Assembly: GCA_964456185.1 (NCBI GenBank) | Contig: CAYVZZ010000017.1 | Span: 1-27,984, forward strand | Length of the DNA: 27,984 nucleotides | Direction of reading: 5' to 3' | Origin: CAYVZZ01 sp964456185 | Lineage (GTDB): Bacteria; Pseudomonadota; Gammaproteobacteria; Pseudomonadales; Alcanivoracaceae | Shown here: one piece after another, positions 1 to 7,694 of the stretch | Layout: every line of letters starts with the position of its first letter | Position numbering within the stretch: position 1 is the stretch's first letter | Notes under the pieces: generated by a model | Seen by the model: only the letters and a program-made list of their open reading frames with translations | What the model was told of the DNA's origin: nothing | Databases searched by the model: none | Program-made: the position numbers and the translations under genes

Positions 1-180
1 CCCTTTATGGGAATGCTGGGCGAGAAATTCCCCAAAGCTCAATTTTTAATTACCGGCGTCTTGGGCCCACATTCAAACGCCCACGGTCCGAATGAGTTTT
101 TGCATATTCCCATGGGTAAAAGAGTGACTCAGGTGGTTGCTCATGTGTTGGTCGATCATGCCAGGGAGATCGGTCATTAA
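1..180 (+). CDS. M20-family metallopeptidase, C-terminal 59 residues (partial)
   Basis: The window opens inside a reading frame (frame 1) that runs 59 codons to a TAA at 178-180. The visible tail contains GVLGPHSNAHGPNEFLHIP, which resembles the conserved end of M20 dipeptidases and deacylases, where the His of the NAHGPNE motif is a metal ligand of the co-catalytic zinc site. Such enzymes hydrolyse dipeptides or N-acyl amino acids, usually in the cytosol. The substrate cannot be judged from this fragment. The stop lies 27 bases before the next gene on the same strand, so the two could be co-transcribed. The family call rests on this one motif and its position near the C-terminus. Confidence 0.75.
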   Translation, partial: PFMGMLGEKFPKAQFLITGVLGPHSNAHGPNEFLHIPMGKRVTQVVAHVLVDHAREIGH

Positions 181-207
181 GAAACAAGGCACAAGGAGTG
201 GCGACTA

Positions 208-1545
208 ATGCGATGTCTGCTGACCCTGCTGGTTTGCATTATGCTGTCGGCCTGCTCGACGGTCAGCGTTTTTTCGTCTTATCCGCAAGTCGCCAGTGAC
301 TGGAAGCAAGCACTGCGCGCCGGTTACGCCAAAAAAGCACTGGTTGAGGTAACGCAACACACCCAGGGTGGCGATGGCCTGCTGTATACGCTGGAAGCCG
401 GGCGCATTGCCCAGCTGGCAGGGCGTATAGATAACAGCAAGAAATGGTTTCGCCGTGCTGCTGAGACCTATGAAGCCAACGATGCGGCTGCACGCATTCG
501 AGCCTCTGGCGTTGCAGAAGGCGCGGTGGCCATGGTGACCAATGACCGTGCCATCAATTTTAAGGCCGAGCCTTACGAGCGAATTTTCAGTTACACCTTC
601 CAAGCGTTGAACTATCTGGCCGAGGGCAATATGACCGGTGCCGGGGTCGAGTTTCGGCGCGTAGATTATGCACAGCATCAACAAGAGTTGTCCCATCAAG
701 AGGCCATTGCCGAGGCCGAAGCGGAAGGGGATAAAGCCATTTCGCTTGACCAGTATCAAGGTTGTTTTTCAGGTCTTAACGCGGCTGCCTCACTGGTGCG
801 TTCCGGCATTCAAAATGCGTACAGCTATTACTTGAGTGCCGCCTTCTGGGAAGGGCGGGGGCAATACAACGATGCCTTGGTGGATTATAAAAAAGCCCTG
901 CAGATTGTTCCCCAAGCCGATTTCATCAAGGCGGATGTCGAGCGGGTGTCCGCTCTGCTCAATGGCGCCACACGCCAAAAAGGGCTGCTGGTGGTGGCCG
1001 TCGAGCAAGGCTTTGTGCCCAGTAAGGTGCCGCTCAGTCTGCCCATCCCCACTATTCATGGCACCTTGAAGATTAGCGTGCCGGTTTATGCAGGCCACCG
1101 CATGGCGTCACCCACGCCGTTTCGTATTCGCGTTGGCGACCACACGGCAGCCACCCGTTCGGTCGTTCGAGTGGGAGGCATGGCAGCCTATGCACTAAAA
1201 CAAGATATGCCGGCTATTTTGGCGCGACAAATCGCCAGGGCAACGGCCAAGTATGCGTTGCAAAAGCAGGCCAACAAGCAGTCGGGTTGGTTGGGGCTAA
1301 TTACCCAAGTTTATAATCTGGTGTCGGAGCGGCCGGATTTGCGCTCCTGGCTTACACTGCCCGCCAATGGCCAGATTGCCCGCCTGTCTTTATCGCCTGG
1401 AATGCGACAGGTGCAGTTGTCGTATCCGGGCGGCGGTGCTAGTTTGACAGTACCTATTAAAGCGCAAGGCGTGACCTTGTTAAGAATCATTGATCTGGGC
1501 GGCCGCTTGATGACTCAAGTGATGCCCATCACCGGAGAGGAATAA
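208..1545 (+). CDS. COG3014-family outer-membrane lipoprotein
   Basis: 445-residue protein with a lipoprotein signal peptide: a short basic N-terminus, a hydrophobic stretch and the lipobox LSAC with the lipidated Cys at residue 16. AAGGAG lies about 9 bases before the ATG. The mature N-terminal half is alpha-helical and repeat-like (alternating Ala/Leu/Tyr helices, roughly 25-250), suggesting TPR-like packing. The C-terminal half is more beta-rich, and I recognise no catalytic motif in it. The overall pattern matches the uncharacterised COG3014 family. It leads a four-gene operon: the stop directly abuts the start of the YcfL-like gene, followed by an LpoB-like activator and a CsgG-like protein. 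This suggests a role in an envelope or peptidoglycan-linked complex, which is inference from context only. Confidence 0.8.
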   Translation: MRCLLTLLVCIMLSACSTVSVFSSYPQVASDWKQALRAGYAKKALVEVTQHTQGGDGLLYTLEAGRIAQLAGRIDNSKKWFRRAAETYEANDAAARIRASGVAEGAVAMVTNDRAINFKAEPYERIFSYTFQALNYLAEGNMTGAGVEFRRVDYAQHQQELSHQEAIAEAEAEGDKAISLDQYQGCFSGLNAAASLVRSGIQNAYSYYLSAAFWEGRGQYNDALVDYKKALQIVPQADFIKADVERVSALLNGATRQKGLLVVAVEQGFVPSKVPLSLPIPTIHGTLKISVPVYAGHRMASPTPFRIRVGDHTAATRSVVRVGGMAAYALKQDMPAILARQIARATAKYALQKQANKQSGWLGLITQVYNLVSERPDLRSWLTLPANGQIARLSLSPGMRQVQLSYPGGGASLTVPIKAQGVTLLRIIDLGGRLMTQVMPITGEE

Positions 1546-1935
1546 ATGCGTAAGCTTGCCCTGTTTTGTTTGTCGATTTTGCTGTTGGCTGGGTGCTCTG
1601 CCAGTAACGTAGCGCAGCTGGAAACCCAGAACGGCAAAACCCAAACCATGTTGTATTCCAACAATGCCATGCTGTCATCGCGGTTGGCCGTGAAAAACAT
1701 TATCACGGGACATGCCGGCAACCTAATGCGCGCACAGGCCACCCTAGAAAATCGCTGGAAGTTTGAACTGGATTTTCAGTATAAATTCAAATGGTTTGAT
1801 GCCGACGGCTTTGAAATCCAGCCGCAAGGCGAGCCATGGCATCAGCTCGTGCTACAAGGCCGCACTCAAGCCAACGTGCAGGCGCTGGCACCTAACCCCA
1901 GTGCGGTACGATTTGAAATCTGGGTGCAGGAATAA
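1546..1935 (+). CDS. ycfL: YcfL-like lipoprotein (DUF1425 family)
   Basis: 129-residue lipoprotein. The signal peptide ends in LLAGC with the lipidated Cys at residue 17. The mature part is a small beta-rich domain with the pattern LENRW..ELDFQYKFKWFDADGFEIQP, typical of DUF1425/YcfL proteins. A strong ribosome site, GGAGAGGA, overlaps the end of the preceding gene, and the start codon is immediately after its stop, so the two are translationally linked. In enterobacteria ycfL sits beside lpoB, and the same pairing is present here, with the lpoB-like gene 45 bases downstream. Its biochemical role is unknown, but the context points to outer-membrane regulation of a bifunctional penicillin-binding protein. 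Confidence 0.85.
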   Translation: MRKLALFCLSILLLAGCSASNVAQLETQNGKTQTMLYSNNAMLSSRLAVKNIITGHAGNLMRAQATLENRWKFELDFQYKFKWFDADGFEIQPQGEPWHQLVLQGRTQANVQALAPNPSAVRFEIWVQE

Positions 1936-1980
1936 AAGGTTTTTGATTCTAACAACCCCGCGTTTAAACGGAGAAACATT

Positions 1981-2571
1981 ATGACGAAGTTGTTTGCCGC
2001 ACTGCTGGTCGCCACCAGCTTGGTAATGGCCGGCTGTGCCCATGTGGAATATGGCGATGCCACCGCGCGTGAAACCGTCAATACCGATTTTGGTTCCACC
2101 GATTTACAGATGATTGCCAGCAAGATGGTGGATGACCTGCTGACCTTCCCGCCGATTGTGAAGCTCACCAGCAATCGTCGTCCGGTGGTCTTTATAGATG
2201 GCATTAAAAACAAAACCATGCAGCATATCGATACGCAATCCATTACCGATACCATCCAAAGCAAGCTGATTAACTCGGGCAAATTCCGTTTTGTGGATAT
2301 GACCAAGGTGCAGGCAGTACGCAAGCAGCTGGCCTATCAAAACCAAAGCGGCATGGTAAATCCCGCCACTGCCATTGCCATGGGGCACCAGATTGGCGCC
2401 GAATTCATGATGTACGGCAACTTCTCGGCGATTAGCAAAAGCAACGACTCGGTGAAGGATGTGTATTACAAGTTCACCTTAAAACTGATGAACTTGAAAA
2501 CCGGCATCATCGAGTGGAGCAGCGAAAAGCAAATCCGCAAGACGCGTAGCCGCTCTTGGTTTGGTCTGTAA
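1981..2571 (+). CDS. lpoB: LpoB-like penicillin-binding protein activator (lipoprotein)
   Basis: 196-residue lipoprotein with lipobox MAGC (Cys at residue 19) and a GGAG ribosome site 8-10 bases before the ATG. The C-terminal domain starts near residue 60 (RRPVVFIDGIKNKTMQHIDT) and continues with SGKFRFVDM and GAEFMMYGNFSAI, the TolB-N/CsgG-like fold used by LpoB. In E. coli LpoB is anchored in the outer membrane and reaches through peptidoglycan to stimulate PBP1b. The linker between Cys19 and the folded domain is short (about 40 residues), so reach may differ from that of the enterobacterial protein. Neighbours are YcfL-like upstream and a CsgG-like protein downstream. The family call is firm; the PBP partner is inferred. 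Confidence 0.88.
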   Translation: MTKLFAALLVATSLVMAGCAHVEYGDATARETVNTDFGSTDLQMIASKMVDDLLTFPPIVKLTSNRRPVVFIDGIKNKTMQHIDTQSITDTIQSKLINSGKFRFVDMTKVQAVRKQLAYQNQSGMVNPATAIAMGHQIGAEFMMYGNFSAISKSNDSVKDVYYKFTLKLMNLKTGIIEWSSEKQIRKTRSRSWFGL

Positions 2572-2599
2572 ACAGTAAGTTGCTGTCGGGAGAAGCGCC

Positions 2600-3889
2600 A
2601 TGACAATAAGCCGATGGGTGCGATACGGGCTGGCATGGGTGTTGGCCTGTTGGTTGGTCTCCGCACAGGCGGCAAACCAGAGTATGACCCAACAAGCCAG
2701 CGGCTATGGTGATACGCCGCAAATGGCGGTGGGTAATGCCTTGGTGAATGCCGCGCGGCAAGCTCTGGGTGTTGTGGTGACGCTTGATCCCGACTTTCGC
2801 AAACAAACCATGGAGTGGGTCATCCGCCAGAGTGATAACGGCAATGTCATTACCCAGCGTTGGAGCGATGTGCCCGCGCCACGTCTGCCGACTCATGCGG
2901 GCATTACACGTTATCAGGTGCTTAGCTTGAAGCAGGCCGATAAACTGTGGCATGCCAAGGTCGAGGCTGAAATTGCCAAAACTGCCCACTTGCGGCCGCA
3001 CCGAGATGAGCTGTTTAGCTTGGTGGTGTTGCCTTTTTCTACCGAGGACACCAGCTACTCATTGCATCAGCCGGTTGCCGCCCGCGTCCTCAGTCGGCAG
3101 CTGCACCGTGCACTGGTGGAAGATTTCACCCAAACCGGTCAGATTCGCGTTCTCGATCGGCTCAATAGCCGTGCGCTAAATGCCGAAAGAAACATTGCCG
3201 CCGCGTCTTTGTCACCGCAGGAGCAGGTTAAAGTCGGGCAAAAGCTGGGGGGCGATTTGCTGCTTACCGGCCACATCGAACGCTTTCAGCTAGGCCGTCC
3301 CGGCGTGGCTTATTACGGCAACGACAACTACTCTATGGCGCTTTATACCCGCATTCGCTATCGTCTGGTGGAAGTGGCAACGGGTGATATCCTGTTTGCC
3401 GATACCTTCACCTATGAGCCGCCCGCCAGCACCTTAACGCGTGCGATGCAGGCGCAACACATTAGTTCACTGGACGGTGCCGACCGATTGGGTGAGGTGA
3501 TTTATCCGGCGGTATCGCGTGCACTGGTCAATCAGGTGCTGTCGCGTGTGATGCCGTTGCGTTTATTGAAAATCGTCGATGCCAATACACTTTTCATTAG
3601 TCAAGGCAGTGGCCGCTTGGCAGTGGGCGACACCCTGGCGGTGGTGCGCAATTGGACATTGCATGCCGATGGACGACAGTTGGCAGCGCAACAAAAAACC
3701 GACCAGCGTTTGGTGGTCACTCAAGTCGCTCCCGGCTATGCCATTGCCAAGTTGACGCAAGGAACACTTGGCCAGCTGCAAGCCGGAGCGGAAGTGGTGC
3801 CGGTAACGGCTGAAGCAGCCATTGAGGCCAAAGCGCCCACTCATCCCATGACGCCGGGTTCGTCAGCGGCCCCGCTCACTTGGGATTAA
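2600..3889 (+). CDS. CsgG/FlgT-like secreted envelope protein
   Basis: 429 residues with a Sec signal peptide (hydrophobic core 8-22, likely cleavage after SAQAA near residue 25). There is no lipobox Cys, unlike its three operon partners. The N-terminal part (ASGYGDTPQMAVGNALVNAARQALGVVV) resembles the FlgT N-terminal/LPP20-type domain. The middle (SLVVLPF, then LSRQLHRALVEDF, IRVLDR, KLGGDLLLTGHIERF) resembles the CsgG nucleotide-binding-like fold. A C-terminal region from about 315 looks like a small beta-barrel domain (LLKIVDANTLFISQGSGRLAVGDTL), again as in FlgT. FlgT builds the H-ring of the sodium flagellar motor, but no flagellar genes are near. Here a periplasmic or outer-membrane partner of the LpoB-like protein is more likely. 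It overlaps the convergent NRDE gene by 4 bases. Confidence 0.72.
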   Translation: MTISRWVRYGLAWVLACWLVSAQAANQSMTQQASGYGDTPQMAVGNALVNAARQALGVVVTLDPDFRKQTMEWVIRQSDNGNVITQRWSDVPAPRLPTHAGITRYQVLSLKQADKLWHAKVEAEIAKTAHLRPHRDELFSLVVLPFSTEDTSYSLHQPVAARVLSRQLHRALVEDFTQTGQIRVLDRLNSRALNAERNIAAASLSPQEQVKVGQKLGGDLLLTGHIERFQLGRPGVAYYGNDNYSMALYTRIRYRLVEVATGDILFADTFTYEPPASTLTRAMQAQHISSLDGADRLGEVIYPAVSRALVNQVLSRVMPLRLLKIVDANTLFISQGSGRLAVGDTLAVVRNWTLHADGRQLAAQQKTDQRLVVTQVAPGYAIAKLTQGTLGQLQAGAEVVPVTAEAAIEAKAPTHPMTPGSSAAPLTWD

Positions 3890-4605
3890 ACGCAAACGCC
3901 TGCCCAGCGTTTTTCCATGATGCGTGGTTCGCCTTTTTTCGGCAGCCAAAGCAGCGTGGAGCAACGGGTGCCATATTGTGCCGATTGCACAAAAATGGGG
4001 GCGACCAGGCGTTCAAGTGCGGGCGGAACACCGGTATTGGGCAGTTCTTCTTCGGGCGGTTGGCTGTTGTCGGCCAGCAGATGCAGTAAATCGTCTTTTT
4101 TGGCGCCTTGTTGCAAGGCATGGCTCAGGAGCTGCTTGCCGCGTTTTATTTTGGGCCAAGGCGTGTCCAATAAACCGTTGCTGAGTCCGTGCAGCCCCGG
4201 CGAAACGGCCTGAGGGGCAGCCCCCCGGTTGCTGATGTACCAGAGTGATGTGCTATCGCCGACCAGTAAATTAAACGGTCCATATTCTTGTTGTGTATCA
4301 ACCAACTGCTTTGCATAGACGTCGGGCGTGTCGGTTCCCTGCAGAAATTGCCACGGTAAATCACCTCGGGAGCGTTGGCCTGCATCATTGGCTTGAATCG
4401 GCTCACGAAAATTGGTTACGGCGGCAAAACGGCCTTCACGCGTTACGCCCATCCAAGTGCCGCCGGCACGCTGATCCAGCCCGCAGAAGACGTTGCCGCG
4501 CCAGCGCGCAGCTTCGGTAGGGCGCTGGTAAAATTCGTCGCGATTGGCGGCGGCAATGAGTGGTATGTCAGCGTCTGGCTGCCATTGAAACAGGATAATA
4601 CACAT
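3886..4605 (-). CDS. NRDE (TANGO2-like) family protein
   Basis: 239-residue cytosolic protein starting MCIILFQW and carrying the diagnostic ANRDEF motif (residues about 19-24), followed by GGTWMGVTREGRFAAVTNFRE. This is the canonical start of the NRDE/TANGO2 family, whose N-terminal nucleophile-like architecture places Cys2 at the amino terminus. Length is close to the bacterial norm of 240-270. No confirmed bacterial function is known to me; the eukaryotic members have been linked to heme or lipid handling. The gene is transcribed away from lgt and converges on the CsgG-like gene, sharing 4 bases with its stop, so it is a monocistronic unit. Confidence 0.88.
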   Translation of the reverse strand: MCIILFQWQPDADIPLIAAANRDEFYQRPTEAARWRGNVFCGLDQRAGGTWMGVTREGRFAAVTNFREPIQANDAGQRSRGDLPWQFLQGTDTPDVYAKQLVDTQQEYGPFNLLVGDSTSLWYISNRGAAPQAVSPGLHGLSNGLLDTPWPKIKRGKQLLSHALQQGAKKDDLLHLLADNSQPPEEELPNTGVPPALERLVAPIFVQSAQYGTRCSTLLWLPKKGEPRIMEKRWAGVCV

Positions 4606-4704
4606 GCAGGGTGTTCACCGTGACTAATCAGTAATAAGCGGGCACAATGGGCGCCTTTCTTTTACCGATTGTAGGGTGAAACTTACGTTTCTTCAGGACT
4701 TTTC

Positions 4705-5565
4705 ATGATTGCCTATCCCCAGATTGATCCTATTGCTTTCTCACTCGGCCCCGTTCAGGTGCATTGGTACGGTATTATGTATTTGGTGGGCTTTGCGGCA
4801 GGCTGGGCGCTGTTGTCTTGGCGTGCCAAGAAACCCAATAGCGGCTGGGATAGTGAGCAAGTCAGCGACCTGATTTTCTACGGTGCCATGGGGGTCATTC
4901 TGGGCGGCCGCATTGGCTATTGCTTGTTTTATAACTTGCCATTTTATATCGATAACCCCTTGCATGTGTTTTATGTGTGGGATGGCGGCATGTCCTTCCA
5001 CGGTGGTGCCATTGGGGTGCTAGTGGCTTTATGGCTTTTTGCACGGAAAACCGGTAAAGGTTATTTCGAAGTCACCGACTTTGGCGTGCCCATCGTGCCC
5101 ATTGGCCTGGGTGCAGGACGCATTGGCAACTTTATTAACGGTGAGCTTTGGGGCGATGTCACCCATGCCTCTTGGGGGATAATTTTCCCTCGTGCCATAC
5201 GTGAAGATGCGACTTACGCCGCTACCCACGCGGGTTGGTCAGATATCTTTGCCAAATTTCACGGCTTGCCGCGTCACCCCTCGCAGCTGTATGAATTTGC
5301 ACTAGAAGGCGTGGTGCTATTTGCTATTTTATGGCTCTATTCGCGTAAGCCACGCCCGGCCGCTACCGTCACCGGTCTGTTTGGTCTAGGCTATGGCGTA
5401 GCACGTATCTTCGTGGAATTCTTCCGTCAGCCGGATGCGCAACTGGGCTATCTGGCTTTTGGCTGGGTCACCATGGGGCAGGTGCTCAGCGTGCCCTTGG
5501 TAATTGGTGGCATTGCGCTTATCGTGTGGGGTATCAAAAAAGACAAGAGAAAGGTAGCAGCGTGA
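4705..5565 (+). CDS. lgt: Prolipoprotein diacylglyceryl transferase
   Basis: 286-residue inner-membrane enzyme that transfers diacylglycerol from phosphatidylglycerol to the lipobox Cys of prolipoproteins, the first step of lipoprotein maturation. Seven hydrophobic segments are visible. The family signature GAGRIGNFINGELWG is at 136-150 and the SFHGG motif at 97-101, with the His implicated in catalysis in E. coli Lgt. CAGGA lies 7-8 bases before the ATG. It heads a lgt-thyA-folA operon, and its TGA overlaps the GTG start of thyA. Three lipoproteins encoded at 208-2571 would be its substrates. Confidence 0.97.
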   Translation: MIAYPQIDPIAFSLGPVQVHWYGIMYLVGFAAGWALLSWRAKKPNSGWDSEQVSDLIFYGAMGVILGGRIGYCLFYNLPFYIDNPLHVFYVWDGGMSFHGGAIGVLVALWLFARKTGKGYFEVTDFGVPIVPIGLGAGRIGNFINGELWGDVTHASWGIIFPRAIREDATYAATHAGWSDIFAKFHGLPRHPSQLYEFALEGVVLFAILWLYSRKPRPAATVTGLFGLGYGVARIFVEFFRQPDAQLGYLAFGWVTMGQVLSVPLVIGGIALIVWGIKKDKRKVAA

Positions 5566-6395
5566 AACAATATCTCGATCTACTGCGCCATGTGCGCGAG
5601 CAGGGTGTTTACAAAGGCGACCGTACCGGCACTGGCACCTACTCGGTGTTTGGCTACCAAATGCGTTTCGACTTGCAGCAAGGGTTTCCCATGCTGACGA
5701 CCAAGAAGCTGCACCTGCGCTCGATTATCCACGAGTTGTTATGGTTTCTCGCGGGTGACACCAATATTGGCTATTTGAAAGACAACGGCGTGTCCATTTG
5801 GAATGCCTGGGCTACCGAGGAAGGTAATCTTGGTCCCGTCTATGGCGCTCAGTGGCGCAGTTGGAAAAGCGCCGATGGTCGCATCATCGACCAAATCAGC
5901 GAAGTGCTTGATGCCATTAAAACCAACCCCAATTCGCGCCGCTTGGTGGTGTCAGCCTGGAACCCTGCCGTACTACCCGATACCACCTTTAGTCCGTCGG
6001 AAAATGCTGCCCAAGGCAAGCAAGCCTTGCCACCCTGCCATTGCCTGTTTCAGTTTTACGTAGCCAATGGCAAGTTGTCTTGTCAGCTTTATCAGCGCAG
6101 TGGTGACATCTTCTTAGGCGTGCCGTTCAATATCGCCTCCTATAGTTTGCTGACACTGATGATGGCACAAGTGACCGGTCTGGAGCCGGGCGACTTTGTG
6201 CACACGCTGGGTGATGCGCACCTTTACAGCAATCATTTGGAGCAAGCCGATTTGCAATTGCAGCGTGAGCCACGCGCATTGCCGACCATGACATTGAATC
6301 CTGATGTGACAGATTTGTTTGCCTTCCGTTATGAAGATTTCACCCTGGAAGGCTATGACCCACACCCGCATATCAAGGCCAAAGTGGCTGTTTAA
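5562..6395 (+). CDS. thyA: Thymidylate synthase
   Basis: 277 residues from a GTG start that overlaps the lgt stop (GTGA). This start gives the exact family N-terminus (KQYLDLLRHV...DRTGTGT); the in-frame ATG at 5526 would add 12 unrelated residues. ThyA methylates dUMP to dTMP using methylene-THF. The catalytic Cys is at 159 in PPCHCLFQF, followed by QLYQRSGDIFLGVPFNIASY and the C-terminal HPHIKAKVAV. Relative to the 264-residue E. coli enzyme there is a 13-residue insertion just before the catalytic Cys (about residues 140-156), a variant I recall from other gammaproteobacteria. Dihydrofolate produced here is the substrate of FolA, encoded 27 bases downstream. Confidence 0.97.
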   Translation: MKQYLDLLRHVREQGVYKGDRTGTGTYSVFGYQMRFDLQQGFPMLTTKKLHLRSIIHELLWFLAGDTNIGYLKDNGVSIWNAWATEEGNLGPVYGAQWRSWKSADGRIIDQISEVLDAIKTNPNSRRLVVSAWNPAVLPDTTFSPSENAAQGKQALPPCHCLFQFYVANGKLSCQLYQRSGDIFLGVPFNIASYSLLTLMMAQVTGLEPGDFVHTLGDAHLYSNHLEQADLQLQREPRALPTMTLNPDVTDLFAFRYEDFTLEGYDPHPHIKAKVAV

Positions 6396-6422
6396 CTGCA
6401 CCAATAGAGAATTGATAAACGT

Positions 6423-6974
6423 ATGGCTGATGAAGAATACGACCCGCTACTCGATGACGACATGGAAGATGCCAAAGTCGCCGTCATTGCTGCCCGTGCG
6501 CAAAACGGTTGCATTGGTCGCCACGGCAAGCTGCCGTGGAAGCTGCCCGGTGACCTGAAATACTTCCGTGAGCGCACCTGGGGCAAGCCCATCATCATGG
6601 GGCGCAAAACCTGGGAATCACTCAATGGTGCCTTGCCGGGGCGCACCAACATCGTGGTAACGCGTCAACAAGGTTATGAAGCCGAAGGTGCTCGCGTGGT
6701 CGATAGCATCGAAGAAGCCATTAGCTTGGCGCAGTCTATCGCCTTAATCGAAGCTGTTGATGAAATCATGGTGATGGGCGGCGGCGAAATCTATACCCAA
6801 GCCTTACCGCAAGCCGACATTCTCTATCTCACCGAAGTACACGCCTCGGTCGACGGCGATGCCTTCTTCCCCGACGTGGACCTCAGCCAATATCAAGAAA
6901 CCCAACGCCAGGACTTCGAGCCATCGGGCGACAACCCTTATCCGTTTAGCTTCGTGGTCTATCAGCGGACGTAG
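6423..6974 (+). CDS. folA: Dihydrofolate reductase (type I, chromosomal)
   Basis: 183 residues. It reduces dihydrofolate to THF with NADPH and is the target of trimethoprim. Motifs are GCIGRHGKLPWKLPGDL (about 29-45, with Asp44 the likely catalytic acid), IIMGRKTWESL (57-67), and VMGGGEIYTQAL. The usual family N-terminus corresponds to about residue 17 (KVAVIAARAQ). The first 16 residues form an unusual acidic leader (MADEEYDPLLDDDMED). An alternative ATG at 6462 would remove most of it, but neither start has a strong ribosome site; a weak AGAGAA precedes the first. Last gene of lgt-thyA-folA; its final 29 bases overlap the tail of the convergent vapC remnant. Confidence 0.95.
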   Translation: MADEEYDPLLDDDMEDAKVAVIAARAQNGCIGRHGKLPWKLPGDLKYFRERTWGKPIIMGRKTWESLNGALPGRTNIVVTRQQGYEAEGARVVDSIEEAISLAQSIALIEAVDEIMVMGGGEIYTQALPQADILYLTEVHASVDGDAFFPDVDLSQYQETQRQDFEPSGDNPYPFSFVVYQRT

Positions 6975-7370
6975 ACGGCAGGCAGGAAAAAATATGCACT
7001 GCCACGGGGTATTGCGCAAGGGTTTGGTCTGCTGTCACCAGCAGCATGCCTTCATTGTTGGCTTGTGCGATGAGTAAACGATCGAATGGGTCTTTGTGGA
7101 TCGCAGGCAGGTGTGCGACATCCAGCGTGTGTCGACTCACAATGGCCAGTTCGAGATAACCATTGTCTTCCAGTCCCCGTCGCAGTAGTGACGGGTCAAC
7201 ATGAAAGTCAGGGCGCCCTAGCCCGTTCTTGATAACAACCTCCCAAATGCTGCCGGACTAAAATACAGTTGGTGGTCAGGGTTATTCAGCAAGTCTTGGG
7301 TTTCAGCCGGAATGCGTTCGGGAGCGGCGGCCGCCCACAGCAAGACATGGGTATCGAGCAGTAAATTCAT
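6946..7370 (-). pseudogene. Frameshifted VapC-family PIN-domain toxin
   Basis: The ATG at 7370 overlaps the antitoxin stop (ATGA) and opens a frame beginning MNLLLDTHVLLWAAA, a typical VapC start with the first PIN acidic residue at Asp6. This frame stops after 50 codons (TAG at 7218-7220). The rest of the protein continues in another frame: SIWEVVIKNGLGRPDF and on through DPFDRLLIAQA and LLVTADQTLAQYPV, ending at 6946. The frames join at about 7249-7253, where one missing base in the SPA-SIWEV region explains the break. All conserved PIN acidic positions are still encoded across the two frames. The broken gene could be a recent pseudogene, a programmed frameshift or a sequencing error. Restored length would be about 142 residues. 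The last 29 bases overlap folA antisense. Confidence 0.85.
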
Positions 7371-7612
7371 TGTTGCCCCTCGAACAAGGCCGTAATTTCA
7401 GCCTGACCCAAGGTGTCGAAATCATCCGGAACAGAGAAAGCGCCCTTCATAAACTTCAAACGCTTACGCTGTACGGCTTGTGGAGCCGTCACAGAGGACA
7501 CTCGTGCAACGGGTTTTCCCGCTTTGGCAATAATAAATCCCTCGCCGTTGGCGGCATCCGCCACCAAGCGTGATAAATGCGTTTTCGCTTCCTGTATGTT
7601 GACGGTCTTCAT
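7367..7612 (-). CDS. Phd/YefM-type antitoxin
   Basis: 81 residues. The N-terminal part (MKTVNIQEAKTHLSRLVADAANGEGFIIAKAGKPVARV) is a textbook Phd/YefM DNA-binding fold. The C-terminal tail (about 50-81, including FSVPDDFD) is the likely toxin-wrapping segment. It binds and inhibits a VapC/PIN ribonuclease and represses its own promoter. The ATGA overlap with the downstream vapC frame shows translational coupling. A 37-base near-perfect palindrome sits immediately upstream of the start codon and is the likely operator. The toxin partner is frameshifted, so this antitoxin may now be an orphan. Confidence 0.9.
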   Translation of the reverse strand: MKTVNIQEAKTHLSRLVADAANGEGFIIAKAGKPVARVSSVTAPQAVQRKRLKFMKGAFSVPDDFDTLGQAEITALFEGQQ

Positions 7613-7613
7613 G

Positions 7614-7650
7614 ATAATTAAATCAAGTTGAGTAAACTTGGTTTAATTAT
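7614..7650 (-). promoter_or_regulatory. Palindromic operator of the Phd/VapC module
   Basis: Two 16-base arms, ATAATTAAATCAAGTT and AACTTGGTTTAATTAT, flank a 5-base spacer (GAGTA) and differ from perfect symmetry at one position. The site begins 2 bases upstream of the antitoxin start codon and is A/T-rich, so it probably also holds the promoter. Toxin-antitoxin complexes of this class typically autoregulate from such sites. The symmetry is seen directly; the binding protein is inferred. Confidence 0.75.
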
Positions 7651-7694
7651 ATCGAGAGACAGTTCAAAAAAAACAGCAAGTCGATTTTCCAACA

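Noticed and set aside
6946..7140. A separate 64-residue gene in the VapC tail
   Set aside because: It is the C-terminal half of the frameshifted PIN toxin, not an independent gene.
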